Shown: in pieces, positions 50,091-59,841 of the stretch
Position numbering within the stretch: position 1 is the first letter of the stretch
Layout of the letters: the number at the start of each line of letters is the position of its first letter
From: Sediminibacillus albus
GTDB lineage: Bacteria > Bacillota > Bacilli > Bacillales > Amphibacillaceae
Length of the DNA: 64,000 bases
Reading direction: 5' to 3'
Assembly (NCBI RefSeq): GCF_900101125.1
Contig: NZ_FNFL01000001.1
Coordinates: 434,001 to 498,000 of the forward strand
Position numbers and translations under genes: made by a program
The notes under the pieces: model-generated
Told to the model about the DNA's origin: nothing
Database searches by the model: none
What the model saw: only the letters and a program-made list of their open reading frames with translations

Positions 50091-50996
50091 TCATTTTTCT
50101 AATTTCACTAAAATATCCTGTAATTCTGCAGGAAGCTCTGCCTCAAACTCCAGCCATTCTCTTGTTTGGGGATGTTCAAAACCTAGGACTGCTGCATGCA
50201 GTGCTTGTCCTTGGATATCGAGAGTTTTTCTTGGTCCATATTTAGGATCGCCTGCCAATGGGTGGCCAATATACATCATATGAACCCTGATTTGATGTGT
50301 CCGGCCTGTATCCAATACACATTCTACATGGGTATAGCTTCCAAACCGGTTCACCACTTGGAAATGAGTGACTGCATGTTTGCCGTCACGAACAACCGCT
50401 TGCTTCTGTCTGTCTTTTGGGTCTCTTCCCAAAGGTGCATCTATGGTCCCGTACTCGTGTTGAATGTCCCCATGGACAATTGCCTGGTATTTTCTTGTTA
50501 TCGTTTTGTCCTTTAACTGGTCAGCGAGTGAAACATGAGCCTGGTCGTTTTTCGCCACAACCAGCAATCCGCTCGTATCTTTATCGATTCGATGGACGAT
50601 GCCTGGACGGATGACTCCATTAATGCCAGAAAGATCGTCGCAATGGTATAACAATGCATTAACCAAAGTCCCGGAATAATGCCCTGCGGAAGGATGGACA
50701 ACCATTCCCTTAGGTTTGTTAACCACCAAAAGGCTGCTGTCTTCATAAACGATTTGAATAGGTATATTTTCCGGTTCAACTTGCAGGTCTTCCGGATCGG
50801 GAACTTCCCAGGATATTTTTTCTCCAGCCTGGCATTTATGGTTGCTTTTTATCGTTTCTCCATTCACAAAGACTAAATCATCTTTTATCCAGCCTTGTAC
50901 CTGTGATCTGGAGGCTTCTTTATTGATTTCTGCCAGCAATTTATCGATCCTCATGCCGTTTTGCTCTTGTAGTACGATATGACTTGTTTTCGTCAT
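50091..50996 (-). CDS. 23S rRNA/RNA pseudouridine synthase, RluD family (YlyB)
   Basis: A 301-residue pseudouridine synthase. An S4 domain spans about residues 13-75 ([19 protein letters not shown]). The catalytic motif [18 protein letters not shown] near 130-148 has the essential Asp. The C-terminal RTHQIRVHM is typical of the family. It corresponds to B. subtilis YlyB; the exact target uridines cannot be told from sequence. It overlaps lspA by four bases. Confidence 0.93.
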   Translation of the reverse strand: MTKTSHIVLQEQNGMRIDKLLAEINKEASRSQVQGWIKDDLVFVNGETIKSNHKCQAGEKISWEVPDPEDLQVEPENIPIQIVYEDSSLLVVNKPKGMVVHPSAGHYSGTLVNALLYHCDDLSGINGVIRPGIVHRIDKDTSGLLVVAKNDQAHVSLADQLKDKTITRKYQAIVHGDIQHEYGTIDAPLGRDPKDRQKQAVVRDGKHAVTHFQVVNRFGSYTHVECVLDTGRTHQIRVHMMYIGHPLAGDPKYGPRKTLDIQGQALHAAVLGFEHPQTREWLEFEAELPAELQDILVKLEK

Positions 50997-51460
50997 TCTG
51001 TGGATCTTCCTTTCCGTTTCTCATCAATAAACATAGCCGCTAATAATAATATAACCCCGCATACAAGCGAAGAATCAGCTATATTGAAAATAGGATAATC
51101 ATAGCTGCCAATATAAACATCAAAGAAATCGACCACTTCTTTCCGGAACAAACGGTCAATAAAATTACCTACAGCTCCGCCTAAAATTAGGCCTAACGAC
51201 CACCCTGCCAGCCTGTCAGCCTTCGCAAGCGTGTTGATGTAATAGATTATAACTATGACAACAATCAAGGTAACAATGTAAAAGAACCACATTTGTCCTT
51301 CAAGTATTCCCCAAGCAGCGCCTTTATTCCGGTGGGAAGTAATATAGAAAAAATCATTGATTACAGGTATTTGTTCTCCAATATCCATCGTTTTAGCGAT
51401 CCACCATTTAGAGATTTGGTCGACTATGACGATAATAACTGCAAGTATATAATATAGCAC
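50993..51460 (-). CDS. lspA: Lipoprotein signal peptidase (signal peptidase II)
   Basis: A 155-residue membrane aspartic protease that cleaves lipoprotein signal peptides. Four membrane segments are evident. The catalytic aspartates are in [21 protein letters not shown] and [11 protein letters not shown] (about residues 100-140). The family start VLYYILA falls on a GTG at 51460 with GGGGG seven bases upstream; a GTG/ATG further up is rejected. B. subtilis has ylyA between ileS and lspA; here there is only a terminator. Confidence 0.95.
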   Translation of the reverse strand: MLYYILAVIIVIVDQISKWWIAKTMDIGEQIPVINDFFYITSHRNKGAAWGILEGQMWFFYIVTLIVVIVIIYYINTLAKADRLAGWSLGLILGGAVGNFIDRLFRKEVVDFFDVYIGSYDYPIFNIADSSLVCGVILLLAAMFIDEKRKGRSTE

Positions 51461-51541
51461 GTAACTTCCCCCGTTCTTAAACTGTCTATGTACCACTAAA
51501 GTTTACCACAAAAAATAGGCAGATAGAAAATTTATTCCTAT

Positions 51542-51588
51542 AAAAAAGCCAGCAGCCCTGCGCTCTAAGCATGATTGGCTGCTGGTTT
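51542..51588 (-). terminator. Intrinsic terminator after ileS
   Basis: CCAGCAGCC and GGGCTGCTGG pair around a loop of about 17 bases, followed by CTTTTTT on the minus strand, seven bases past the ileS stop. Confidence 0.9.
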
Positions 51589-51595
51589 AGAATAC

Positions 51596-54358
51596 CTATT
51601 CTGCTATATCTCTATAGTGCTCCTTGACAACTTCAGCACAGCGGGTGCACAATTCCGGATAATCGTTATCCTCTCCTACTGTATCTGAAGATACCCAACA
51701 GCGTTCGCATTTCTCGCCAGGATGTTTTTCTACAAGCACAGAAACATACTCATATTCTTTCGCATCTTTGTTTGTTTGTTGAACTTCCACTCCAGAAACA
51801 ATCAGTAATTGCTGAAGATGCTCAATTCCATTTAGCAATACTTCTGTCGAAGCATCTTTAGGTACAATTTTGATATTAGCCTCCAAAGACTTTCCTATTG
51901 TTTTTTCCGCACGTGCTTCTTCAAGTGCTTTCAAAATATCATCTCTTACAGCTATGAATTTGTCCCATTTAGCTTTCAGTTCTACTTTGTTATCAATAAC
52001 TTTTGGTTCTGGCATGTCTGTCAGCTGGACACTTTCTTCTTCAACTCCCGGAATATAACTCCATACTTCATCTGCCGTATGTGAAAGTATCGGTGAAAGC
52101 AATTTGACCAACGCTGTCAGGATTTCATGATAAACCGTTTGAATGCTGCGTCTTCTCGGGCTGTTTTCTCCCTCGATGTAAAGCACATCTTTAGCAAAAT
52201 CCAAGTAAAAGGAACTTAGGGAGATGGAACAGAAGTTATGAATATTATTATATATCGTTGAAAATTCGTATTGATCATATGCCTTCCGTACTTTTTCAAT
52301 CAATTCCTGCAGCTGGATCAACATATAGCGATCCACTTCCTCAAGGTTCTCGTCTGCCACTCTGTCCTTGCCCGGCTCAAAGTCATGTAAATTACCAAGC
52401 ATGAAACGGAAGGTATTTCGGATTTTTCGATAGCCTTCGGAAGTTTGCTTGATGATATCATCGGAAATCCTTACATCTGCCTGATAATCGACAGAAGCTA
52501 CCCACAAACGCAGGATATCAGCTCCATACTGTTTTATGATTTTTGAAGGAACGACAACATTTCCAACCGATTTACTCATTTTACGTCCCTGGCCATCGAG
52601 GGCAAATCCATGGCTGATGATCGTTTCATAAGGAGCTTTGCCAGTTACTGCCACAGCTGTCGAGATGGAAGAGTTAAACCAGCCCCGATATTGGTCGGAT
52701 CCTTCTAAATAAACATCTGCTGGACGTTGGAGCTCTTGGCGGCCATGGAGCACAGCTTCATGCGAGGAACCGGAATCGAACCATACGTCCATGATATCTG
52801 TTTCTTTCGTAAAAGTGCCCTTAGGGCTATGTTCCGATGTGAAGCCTTCTGGTAAGAGGTCTTTTGCGTCCCACTCAAACCAAATATTAGACCCATGTTC
52901 GTTGAATAAATTGGAAACATGTTCAATGGTTTCTTCCGTAATGATCGGTGTTCTGTCCTCTCCGTAAAATACCGGAATCGGTACGCCCCATGCTCTCTGC
53001 CGGGAAATACACCAGTCCTCGCGGTCACGAACCATATTGAACAATCTGGTTTCCCCCCATTTAGGCAGCCAATTGATCCTTCTGATTTCGCTTAAAATTT
53101 CTTCACGGAAATCTTTTATTGATGCAAACCACTGATTAGTTGCACGGAATATGGTCGGTTTTTTCGTTCTCCAATCATGAGGATACGAATGAGTAATGAA
53201 CTCAAGCTTTACTAAAGCCCCTACTTCTTCCAGCTTTTGGGTGATCTCTTTGTTAGCAGAATCATAGAACATTCCTTCAAAGCCGGGAGCTTCATCGGTA
53301 AAGTTTCCTTTTTCATCGACAGGGCAAAGGACTTCTAAACCATAGCGATTACCGACAAAAAAGTCATCTTCCCCATGGCCGGGAGCTGTGTGGACACAGC
53401 CTGTTCCACTTTCAGTAGTAACATGGTCGCCAAGTACAACGAGAGAATCGCGTTCATAAAATGGATGACGCGTCACAACATGTTCTGCTTCTTTTCCTTT
53501 GAATGTTTTAACTACCGAATGGTTATTCCACTCCAAAACTTCAGAAACAGTTTCCAGCATGTCGTGGGCAATCACGTATTTTGTTCCTTCTACAAGTACT
53601 ACAGCATATTCAAGGTCAGGATGAAGACTAATAGCCAAGTTAGCAGGAATAGTCCAAGGAGTTGTTGTCCAGATAATGAATTTCTCATCACCATCAAATA
53701 AATTTTTTCCATCCTGCACATCAAATGTGACATAAATCGATGCAGACCGTTTATCCTGGTATTCAATTTCGGCTTCAGCCAATGCAGACTCTGAGGAAGG
53801 CGACCAGTAAACAGGCTTCAAACCTTTATAAATGTAGCCCTTTCTTGCCATTTCTCCAAAAACTTTAATTTGGGCAGCCTCGTAATCCTTTGTAAGAGTG
53901 ACATAAGGGTTTTCCCAATCACCGCGGACACCAAGCTGTTTAAACTGGGTGCGCTGATTATCGACTTGTTTTAAGGCATATTCTGCACATTTCTGGCGGA
54001 ATTCAGCGACAGTCATTTTTTTCCGGTTCACTTTCTTTTTGGCAAGTGCCTGTTCGATCGGCAAACCGTGAGTATCCCAGCCTGGTACATATGGTGCGTG
54101 AAAGCCAGCCATTGACTTATATCGAACAATAAAGTCTTTTAAGACTTTATTTAAAGCGTGACCCATATGAAGGTCCCCATTCGCGTATGGAGGGCCATCA
54201 TGCAAAACAAACAACGGTCTTCCCTCAGTTCTTTTTTGGACTTTTTCATAAATAGACATTTCATCCCATGCCTCTTGCATTTTCGGCTCCTTGTTTGGAA
54301 GGTTCCCACGCATCGGAAATGCCGTCTGTGGCATCAATAATGTTTGTTTGTAATCCAT
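51596..54358 (-). CDS. ileS: Isoleucyl-tRNA synthetase
   Basis: A 920-residue class I synthetase. The HIGH-type motif is [16 protein letters not shown] near residue 57-72; KMSKSVGN is near 595; the editing domain lies between, with the [11 protein letters not shown] motif near 230. A C-terminal zinc knuckle has CERCW and CTRC (about 887-910). This is the eubacterial long type. It is controlled by an upstream T-box leader with an isoleucine specifier. Confidence 0.97.
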   Translation of the reverse strand: MDYKQTLLMPQTAFPMRGNLPNKEPKMQEAWDEMSIYEKVQKRTEGRPLFVLHDGPPYANGDLHMGHALNKVLKDFIVRYKSMAGFHAPYVPGWDTHGLPIEQALAKKKVNRKKMTVAEFRQKCAEYALKQVDNQRTQFKQLGVRGDWENPYVTLTKDYEAAQIKVFGEMARKGYIYKGLKPVYWSPSSESALAEAEIEYQDKRSASIYVTFDVQDGKNLFDGDEKFIIWTTTPWTIPANLAISLHPDLEYAVVLVEGTKYVIAHDMLETVSEVLEWNNHSVVKTFKGKEAEHVVTRHPFYERDSLVVLGDHVTTESGTGCVHTAPGHGEDDFFVGNRYGLEVLCPVDEKGNFTDEAPGFEGMFYDSANKEITQKLEEVGALVKLEFITHSYPHDWRTKKPTIFRATNQWFASIKDFREEILSEIRRINWLPKWGETRLFNMVRDREDWCISRQRAWGVPIPVFYGEDRTPIITEETIEHVSNLFNEHGSNIWFEWDAKDLLPEGFTSEHSPKGTFTKETDIMDVWFDSGSSHEAVLHGRQELQRPADVYLEGSDQYRGWFNSSISTAVAVTGKAPYETIISHGFALDGQGRKMSKSVGNVVVPSKIIKQYGADILRLWVASVDYQADVRISDDIIKQTSEGYRKIRNTFRFMLGNLHDFEPGKDRVADENLEEVDRYMLIQLQELIEKVRKAYDQYEFSTIYNNIHNFCSISLSSFYLDFAKDVLYIEGENSPRRRSIQTVYHEILTALVKLLSPILSHTADEVWSYIPGVEEESVQLTDMPEPKVIDNKVELKAKWDKFIAVRDDILKALEEARAEKTIGKSLEANIKIVPKDASTEVLLNGIEHLQQLLIVSGVEVQQTNKDAKEYEYVSVLVEKHPGEKCERCWVSSDTVGEDNDYPELCTRCAEVVKEHYRDIAE

Positions 54359-54455
54359 CCTATTTTTCCTCCTTCGATTGCTATACGATCCGTTAAATAC
54401 CTTTACCTACTGTCTAATTCAATGAAAATACCGTTGATAGAACCTCTGAAAATAT

Positions 54456-54737
54456 AAAAAGCCCCTCTCATCCCCAAGGGACGAGAAGGACTCGCGGTAC
54501 CACCCTTATAGACCGGTATTCGGCAGAATACCTATCCACTTGAGATTCTTAACGTGAATTAGCCGTCCATTTCTAATGGGAATCCGTTCAAAATGGATAC
54601 TTAAGGGTGATCTTCTAAAAGATATTCCTGCCAAGCTTACACCGCCCCTGGCTCGCTATAGGAAATGTTTCTTTTATACTGTCCCTGTCTTTGTATTTAA
54701 CGATTTTTTCATGATTTTGTAATTTTAAAGTTTATGT
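54456..54737 (-). promoter_or_regulatory. T-box leader for ileS (isoleucine specifier)
   Basis: On the minus strand, stem I sequence (AGCGAGCCAGGGG and GTGTAAGCTTGG) is followed by the specifier-loop context GAAGATCACCC, giving ATC (54611-54609), an isoleucine codon. The T-box GGGTGGTACCGCGAG is at 54505-54491. A terminator (CTTCTCGTCCC with GGATGAGAGGGG, then CTTTTT) ends the leader at 54456. Uncharged tRNA-Ile would pair with the specifier and T-box and let transcription into ileS. Confidence 0.96.
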
Positions 54738-54743
54738 TTATGA

Positions 54744-54772
54744 ATTATATGTAAAATTCATCAAAACGTCAA
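54744..54772 (-). promoter_or_regulatory. ileS promoter
   Basis: On the minus strand TTGACG (54772-54767) and TATAAT (54749-54744) are separated by 17 bases, a near-consensus sigma-A promoter. It lies just past the divIVA stop, so ileS is uncoupled from divIVA. Confidence 0.93.
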
Positions 54773-54775
54773 GGA

Positions 54776-55300
54776 TTAGTAATTATTTTCAACCGCTTCT
54801 TTTTCAAAATCGGTTTCTTCCTCTACCTGGGTCGTCAGTAAGCCGTCCCAATCATCATTTTCAATCATATCCAATTGGGCTTCAACTAGCATCTTTAAGC
54901 GGGTCCTGAAAACCTTCGCCTGCTTTTTTAATTCTTCGACTTCCATGGATATGCGGCGTGATTTATGCAATGCTTCATTAATGATCCGGTCTGCATTCTT
55001 TTCTGCTTCCTTAATAATTAACTTAGATTCTTTAGAGGCATTGCCTTTAACCTCTTCAGCCGTTTCCTGGGCTACTAATATCGATTTATTCAATGTTTCT
55101 TCAATATTGGTGAAATGGCCCAGCCTTTCATTCAACTGATCGACCCTCTCTTTTAATTCCTTCTTCTCCCGAATGACCATTTCATAGTCCTTGATCACTT
55201 GGTCCAAAAATTCATTCACTTCGTCTTCATCATACCCTCTGAATCCGCGGGTAAATTCTTTATTATGGATATCTAGCGGTGTCAATGGCACATCGGCCAC
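54776..55300 (-). CDS. divIVA: Cell division protein DivIVA
   Basis: A 174-residue coiled-coil protein that binds negatively curved membrane at poles and septa. The N-terminal membrane-binding domain has PLDIHNKEFTRGFRGYDEDEVNEFLDQV (residues 7-35, the Phe/Arg tip region included); long coiled coils follow from about 38. The acidic tail ends KEAVENNY. It positions the Min system and, in sporulation, the chromosome origin. The ATG at 55300 follows AGGAGGTG. Upstream is a 116-base AT-rich gap whose promoter I could not place. Confidence 0.96.
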   Translation of the reverse strand: MADVPLTPLDIHNKEFTRGFRGYDEDEVNEFLDQVIKDYEMVIREKKELKERVDQLNERLGHFTNIEETLNKSILVAQETAEEVKGNASKESKLIIKEAEKNADRIINEALHKSRRISMEVEELKKQAKVFRTRLKMLVEAQLDMIENDDWDGLLTTQVEEETDFEKEAVENNY

Positions 55301-55416
55301 CTCCTATCTAATAAAATATCTTAATAATAATAATAAGTGCTTTCATAAAGAACTTTCATGCAAGCTATTTACAAGCTATTCGACAAATATGGAGAAAATC
55401 CTGCAAGAAGCCGTAT

Positions 55417-56190
55417 TTATTTCAATATTTCCGCAGTGATTTTATACTTATCTTTCCTGGACAGTCCGTGAACCGCTTTTACATGGCTGCGGCCTTTTCC
55501 CCGTAATGAAATTAAATCGCCCTCCTCCAACAGAAAAGCAGAGGATTCGACGACCCGGAAGTTAACCTTAACCAAACCCTTTTGGATAAACTGTGCAGCA
55601 TTTTGTCTTGAAATATTATAAATTTCTTTGAGCACTACATCCAGCCTTAATGAAGAAACCGTTGTATTTTTTTCCTGCCATGCTTCGTCCTTTTCCATTA
55701 ATGCCGATAAAGGTTTAGGGGCAAAACTGACAGCAGCTTTTTTAATGGCAGTTAAATTAAACTGTACATAGGTGCTTATCTCTGAAGCGACGATGATCTG
55801 GATCACTCCATCTTTGACGATCAAGTCTCCCATCTTTTTCCTCTTTATTCCCAAAGACAAAAAGGATCCCAATACATCTCTGTGTGCCAGGGTTACAAAT
55901 TTGGCTGGATAGCTTGCTTGCAATAATACAAGTTCAAAATCGGGCTCAACTGCTTCTTCATAATAAGGAGCAAGGATTGCCCGCTTTCGTTCCGATTTTG
56001 TTCCTCCGCCAAAAAAACGCCAATGGAACTCTTCATTATTGCCTATAATTGATGCAAAGATTTTTTGTTCTCTAGGGTCTAAAAAATCACTTAACTTCCG
56101 CTGAAAAGAACGTCCTACTTCCTCCTGCCAAGAAAGGACCTGGTCAATAAAAGGCTGTTCCTCTTTTCGAAAATGCTGGTATATTTCCAT
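55417..56190 (-). CDS. ylmH: S4-domain RNA-binding protein YlmH
   Basis: A 257-residue protein with a C-terminal S4 domain (about residues 180-240, SSLRLDVVLKEIYNISRQNAAQFIQKGLVKVN). In B. subtilis YlmH/RqcP binds stalled 50S subunits and works with RqcH in alanine tailing, so two parts of that pathway are coded in this window. The N-terminal region is unique to the family. It sits between ylmG and divIVA, as usual. The function comes from family knowledge. Confidence 0.93.
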   Translation of the reverse strand: MEIYQHFRKEEQPFIDQVLSWQEEVGRSFQRKLSDFLDPREQKIFASIIGNNEEFHWRFFGGGTKSERKRAILAPYYEEAVEPDFELVLLQASYPAKFVTLAHRDVLGSFLSLGIKRKKMGDLIVKDGVIQIIVASEISTYVQFNLTAIKKAAVSFAPKPLSALMEKDEAWQEKNTTVSSLRLDVVLKEIYNISRQNAAQFIQKGLVKVNFRVVESSAFLLEEGDLISLRGKGRSHVKAVHGLSRKDKYKITAEILK

Positions 56191-56233
56191 GCTCTCACCT
56201 TTTGAATTTCTATTTACGGCTGATTACAGCTTT

Positions 56234-56491
56234 CTAATAACCAAATAATACTGCCAAACCTCTTGTAGCAAAATTAAGTACTAATATTGCTACTAGAGGA
56301 GAAATATCAATCATTCCAAGCGGCGGAATGATTTTGCGAAACGGCTCCAGGTATGGCTCGCAAATCCTGGCCAGGAAGCTCCCGAATGAAGACTCCCGCG
56401 CTCCGGGGAACCACGACATTAGTATATAGGCAATCAAGGCAAAGCTATATATTTCAATCGCATAAAAAAGTATTGTGTACAATTGACCCAT
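56234..56491 (-). CDS. ylmG: YggT family membrane protein YlmG
   Basis: An 85-residue protein with two membrane segments (about residues 7-27 and 62-82) joined by the conserved loop [32 protein letters not shown]. YlmG/YggT proteins help cell division and membrane integrity; the exact role is unsettled. The ATG at 56491 follows AAAGGTGG at eight bases. Confidence 0.9.
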   Translation of the reverse strand: MGQLYTILFYAIEIYSFALIAYILMSWFPGARESSFGSFLARICEPYLEPFRKIIPPLGMIDISPLVAILVLNFATRGLAVLFGY

Positions 56492-56496
56492 TCCAT

Positions 56497-56922
56497 CTAC
56501 CACCTTTTGTCCAAATCTTCTTCATTTAACATGTCCGAAATTGTTCCAGATACATCGACATTATCAGGAGTACAGAGAAACGTATGCGTGCCTAGTTTTT
56601 GAATATCCCCCGATACCGCATATACTGTACCGCTTAAAAAATCAACTATTCGCTTAGCCTGACTGTGGTCAACACGCTGTAAATTGATGACTACCGCTCT
56701 TCTGTTTACAATATTGTCAGCTATTTCTTGTGCCTCACTGTATGTACGAGGTTCCAATAACACAACCTTTGATGAAGGCTGGACGCTCTTCAGGCTGACT
56801 ATATTTTTGCTTTTATCCTTTTGGGAAGAAGCGGTTTCAGGTACTTCCAGTTCCTCTTCTTCGACATATTCATATTCATCATCCAATGTAAAAAACGTTT
56901 TGATTTTGTCTTTAATACTCAT
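56497..56922 (-). CDS. sepF: Cell division protein SepF
   Basis: A 141-residue protein. The N-terminal amphipathic membrane anchor is [13 protein letters not shown]. An acidic linker rich in Glu and Lys follows to about residue 50, then the SepF domain ([19 protein letters not shown] to the C-terminus) that forms rings and bundles FtsZ. The ATG at 56922 follows GAGGTGA. It is five bases before ylmG. Confidence 0.95.
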   Translation of the reverse strand: MSIKDKIKTFFTLDDEYEYVEEEELEVPETASSQKDKSKNIVSLKSVQPSSKVVLLEPRTYSEAQEIADNIVNRRAVVINLQRVDHSQAKRIVDFLSGTVYAVSGDIQKLGTHTFLCTPDNVDVSGTISDMLNEEDLDKRW

Positions 56923-56937
56923 TATATTCACCTCAAG

Positions 56938-57612
56938 CTATTTTTGGCCGACAAGCTTGGAACCGACTCTTATATGGGTGGCACCTTCTTCGATAGCAAT
57001 TTGATAGTCATTGCTCATTCCCATGGACAATCCTTCGCACGGAGCGTGGCGGAATCCTCTATCTCTTATTTCATCTCTTAATTTTCTAAGCTTGCGGAAT
57101 GCCTCCCTGATTAAACCTTCTTCTTCCACGAAGGGAGCCATCGTCATCAGCCCAATCACTTTCACTTTTTCATACTTAGCCAAACCTTCAATAAATGCCA
57201 TGGCATCTTCTGGTTTCAAACCGTGCTTTGATTCTTCTCCACTTGTATTGATTTGGACAAAACAAGGAATCTCCCTTTCTGCCCGCTTGTTAATCTCTTT
57301 TGCTAGGGAATTCCTGTCCAGAGAATGTATCACACCTATCCTATCAATCATATCTTTAACTTTACGGGATTGCAATGATCCGATGAAATGCCACACAGCT
57401 TGGCTTTTGATTGCTTCGTATTTTTGATTAAATCCTTCCAGGCGATTTTCTCCGAGATGCTGTACACCAGCTGCCAATGCTTCTTGAGCCCGCTCAATTG
57501 TAACATATTTCGTCACACCAATGAGCGTTATCTCGTGCTCATCTCTGTTTGCCTTTTGACAGGCATCGCGAATGTCCTGCTGAATTATATGCAAATTTGT
57601 TTGTACATCCAA
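56938..57612 (-). CDS. ylmE: PLP-binding YggS/PROSC family protein YlmE
   Basis: A 224-residue protein with a fold-III PLP site. The PLP lysine is in ITLIGVTKYVT near residue 36, and GENRLEGFNQKY and HFIGSLQSRK follow. GLSMGMSNDYQIAIEEGATHIRVGS at the C-terminus is the family signature. It keeps PLP and amino-acid pools balanced rather than acting as a racemase. The start is a TTG at 57612 with AAGGAG eight bases upstream. Confidence 0.94.
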   Translation of the reverse strand: MDVQTNLHIIQQDIRDACQKANRDEHEITLIGVTKYVTIERAQEALAAGVQHLGENRLEGFNQKYEAIKSQAVWHFIGSLQSRKVKDMIDRIGVIHSLDRNSLAKEINKRAEREIPCFVQINTSGEESKHGLKPEDAMAFIEGLAKYEKVKVIGLMTMAPFVEEEGLIREAFRKLRKLRDEIRDRGFRHAPCEGLSMGMSNDYQIAIEEGATHIRVGSKLVGQK

Positions 57613-57632
57613 TGGAGAGACTCCTTTCCCGA

Positions 57633-58439
57633 TTATGTTTGATAGCCAATGAACCCAAGCATACGCCCGGTTGTACCTTTATCCCTTCGATGAGAGAAAA
57701 ACTTATCCTCTTCTGAAAAGGTACAAAGACTTGTCCTGCTAATATTTTCACTTGGAATTCCTGCTTGCTGAAGAATCTCCTGATTTAATTTCTTTAAATC
57801 CAAAAATGAGGAATTCTCTTTCCATGTTACTACACGATCAGCCAAACCTGCAGGTATTTGCTCAATGACATAGTTATCAACTTCATAAACTTCCGCTCCT
57901 ATCGATGGGCCGATAGCTGCTAGAAGTCTATTGAGAGCAACCCCCTGGTCACGCAGTTTCTTAACCATTTCAGCTGCCATTCCTTTAACCGTACCCCGCC
58001 AGCCAGCGTGGGCAATACCAAGCCAACCTGTTAAAGGATCAAAAAAGTATAACGGCACACAATCAGCGAAGAATGCTGTACAAAGAATACCAGGTTGATT
58101 CGTAATCAAACCGTCACATCCTTCCAGCGAATCTGCAGTAGTAATAGCACCTTTCCCCTTATCGCTGGAAGTTACTATAGCAATATCCGTTCCATGGATT
58201 TGTTCCCCCGCGACCCAGCTATCCAATGGAAATCCGGTAATATCCGCAAGTTTCCTTCTATTCGCCAAGACGGTATCTTCTTCATCGTTCACATGCAAAC
58301 CGAGATTCATGGTTTCAAACGGAGGCTTACCCACCCCTCCTTTTCTCATGGTGATTCCAGCTGTTAGTGATGCGTCTCTCCGCAGCCAATCTTGAAGAAT
58401 CAACGTGGAGCAATCATTATGTTGAAAGGGGTCCTTCAT
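57633..58439 (-). CDS. ylmD: Polyphenol oxidase / purine nucleoside phosphorylase-type protein YlmD
   Basis: A 268-residue protein of the PgeF/YfiH (laccase-domain) family. The metal site includes FADCVPLYFFDP and GIAHAGWRGTVKGMA (about residues 128-160). Such proteins have been described as multi-substrate purine phosphorylases and as peptidoglycan-editing enzymes; the role in Bacilli is uncertain. The ATG at 58439 follows AAGGAGG. It is 20 bases before ylmE. Confidence 0.92.
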   Translation of the reverse strand: MKDPFQHNDCSTLILQDWLRRDASLTAGITMRKGGVGKPPFETMNLGLHVNDEEDTVLANRRKLADITGFPLDSWVAGEQIHGTDIAIVTSSDKGKGAITTADSLEGCDGLITNQPGILCTAFFADCVPLYFFDPLTGWLGIAHAGWRGTVKGMAAEMVKKLRDQGVALNRLLAAIGPSIGAEVYEVDNYVIEQIPAGLADRVVTWKENSSFLDLKKLNQEILQQAGIPSENISRTSLCTFSEEDKFFSHRRDKGTTGRMLGFIGYQT

Positions 58440-58504
58440 TATATTCCTCCTTATTTTTTATCCATTTTATCATAATTTGTAGAATTTATGCTGCATGATT
58501 AGCA

Positions 58505-58771
58505 TTATTCCTTTTTTTCAGAATATAACCGGGGTTCCTTCTGTTTCTTAACCAAAATGACATCAGATCCAACCGTTACAATGCTCTCCCAGGGAACTAC
58601 CACTTCTTCTTCCTTGCCAAACAGCCCCATCATTTTACCTCTTAATCCTATCACCAGAAAAGTTATCCTGCCTTGGTCTACGTCGATCTCTAAATCGGTA
58701 ATGTTGCCAAGTTTTTTACCATCCTCTACTACTATCACATCTTTCATTTGCAATTCCGAAAGTGTAATCAT
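58505..58771 (-). CDS. ylmC: PRC-barrel protein YlmC
   Basis: An 88-residue PRC-barrel protein (YlmC/YmxH family), showing KDVIVVEDGKKLGNITDLEIDV and GLFGKEEEVVVPWESIVTVG. Its function is unknown; the family is linked to sporulating Firmicutes. The start MITLSELQMKDV is at 58771 with AAAGGCGGG upstream. It stands between sigG and ylmD, with a terminator between it and sigG. Confidence 0.9.
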   Translation of the reverse strand: MITLSELQMKDVIVVEDGKKLGNITDLEIDVDQGRITFLVIGLRGKMMGLFGKEEEVVVPWESIVTVGSDVILVKKQKEPRLYSEKKE

Positions 58772-58878
58772 CTCAACACCCGCCTTTATTTCTACTATAT
58801 GCAAAGCACTGCCTGGTTTTTCGAAAAACTTACAAGTGAGCTTTATTCTTCACCGTTCCGTACCATTAACTCCATAAT

Positions 58879-58906
58879 TAAAAACTCCTGCCATAGACAG
58901 GAGCTT
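58879..58906 (-). terminator. Intrinsic terminator after sigG
   Basis: CTCCTG/CAGGAG forms a stem with a seven-base loop, followed by TTTTTAATT on the minus strand. It ends the sigG transcript before ylmC. Confidence 0.88.
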
Positions 58907-58940
58907 CTTTTTCAATACATATTTAGTTATTCATGTGATT

Positions 58941-59720
58941 TTATTCAAACATTTCTTTATTCATTTCCTGGATTGCTGCTTTTTCCAGGCGAGAGACTTG
59001 TGCCTGGGAAATCCCTATCTCCTCCGCAACTTCCATTTGCGTCTTACCTTGGAAAAAGCGCTTATTAAGGATCATTTTTTCTCTTTCATTCAACCGCTGC
59101 ATACCTTCTTTTAACGATAAATTATCCAACCAGGTTGAATCTTTATCCTTGGTGTCACTAAGCTGGTCCATGACAAAGATCGGATCTCCGCCATCATTAT
59201 AAATTGGTTCAAAAAGAGAAACAGGATCCTGAATGGCATCCATTGCAAAAACAATTTCCGAGTGGGAAACCCCCATTTCTTCCGCAATTTCCATGGGTGT
59301 TGGCTCCTTGGAGGATTTACTAATTAGCTTTTCTCTTACTTGAAGTGCCTTATAGGCTATATCCCGTAAAGATCTAGAAACTCTAATGGGGTTATTGTCC
59401 CTTAAGTATCTCCTGATTTCACCAATAATCATTGGTACGGCATAGGTCGAAAATTTCACATTCTGGCCTAAATCAAAGTTATCAATGGATTTCATTAAAC
59501 CGATACAACCAACTTGGAATAAATCATCTCCATATTCCCCGCGGTTGTTAAAGCGCTGGATAACACTCAATACAAGTCTTAAGTTCCCATTGACTAGCTG
59601 CTCTCTGGCAGATAAGTCTCCTGATTGCATTTTCTTGAACAGTATCCGCATTTCATCATTTTTCAGTACTGGTAATTTTGAAGTGTCTACTCCGCAAATT
59701 TCTACCTTATGTCTTGTCAT
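58941..59720 (-). CDS. sigG: Late forespore sigma factor SigG
   Basis: A 259-residue sigma-70 family factor. Region 2 has NLRLVLSVIQRFNNRGEYGDDLFQVGCIGLMKSIDNFDL; region 4 has MEVAEEIGISQAQVSRLEKAA near the end. It opens MTRHKVEICGVDTSKLPVLKN, the SigG-specific N-terminus. It directs late forespore transcription, including germination and DNA-protection genes. The ATG at 59720 follows GGGAGGG. It lies 121 bases after sigE, with a candidate forespore promoter and a hairpin between. Confidence 0.97.
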   Translation of the reverse strand: MTRHKVEICGVDTSKLPVLKNDEMRILFKKMQSGDLSAREQLVNGNLRLVLSVIQRFNNRGEYGDDLFQVGCIGLMKSIDNFDLGQNVKFSTYAVPMIIGEIRRYLRDNNPIRVSRSLRDIAYKALQVREKLISKSSKEPTPMEIAEEMGVSHSEIVFAMDAIQDPVSLFEPIYNDGGDPIFVMDQLSDTKDKDSTWLDNLSLKEGMQRLNEREKMILNKRFFQGKTQMEVAEEIGISQAQVSRLEKAAIQEMNKEMFE

Positions 59721-59737
59721 GCCTTACCCTCCCAGTT

Positions 59738-59786
59738 GGAGATGCTATTCATGGAACAGTATCTCCTCCAGGAGGATTTTTATGCA
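59738..59786 (-). promoter_or_regulatory. Candidate sigG promoter and leader hairpin
   Basis: On the minus strand TGCATA (59786-59781) and GATACTG (59763-59757) are 17 bases apart, a fit to SigF/SigG-type promoters (TGnATA and CATACTA from memory) with mismatches in the -10. From 59766 to 59738, GGAGAT-A-CTGTT and AATAG-C-ATCTCC fold into a hairpin ending eight bases before the sigG binding site. In B. subtilis a leader stem-loop keeps read-through sigG message silent; this may be the equivalent. Confidence 0.55.
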
Positions 59787-59841
59787 GTATTTGACACGCT
59801 CAAAACGGACGAAAACGCTTCATCATAAGAACGACAAGGGA

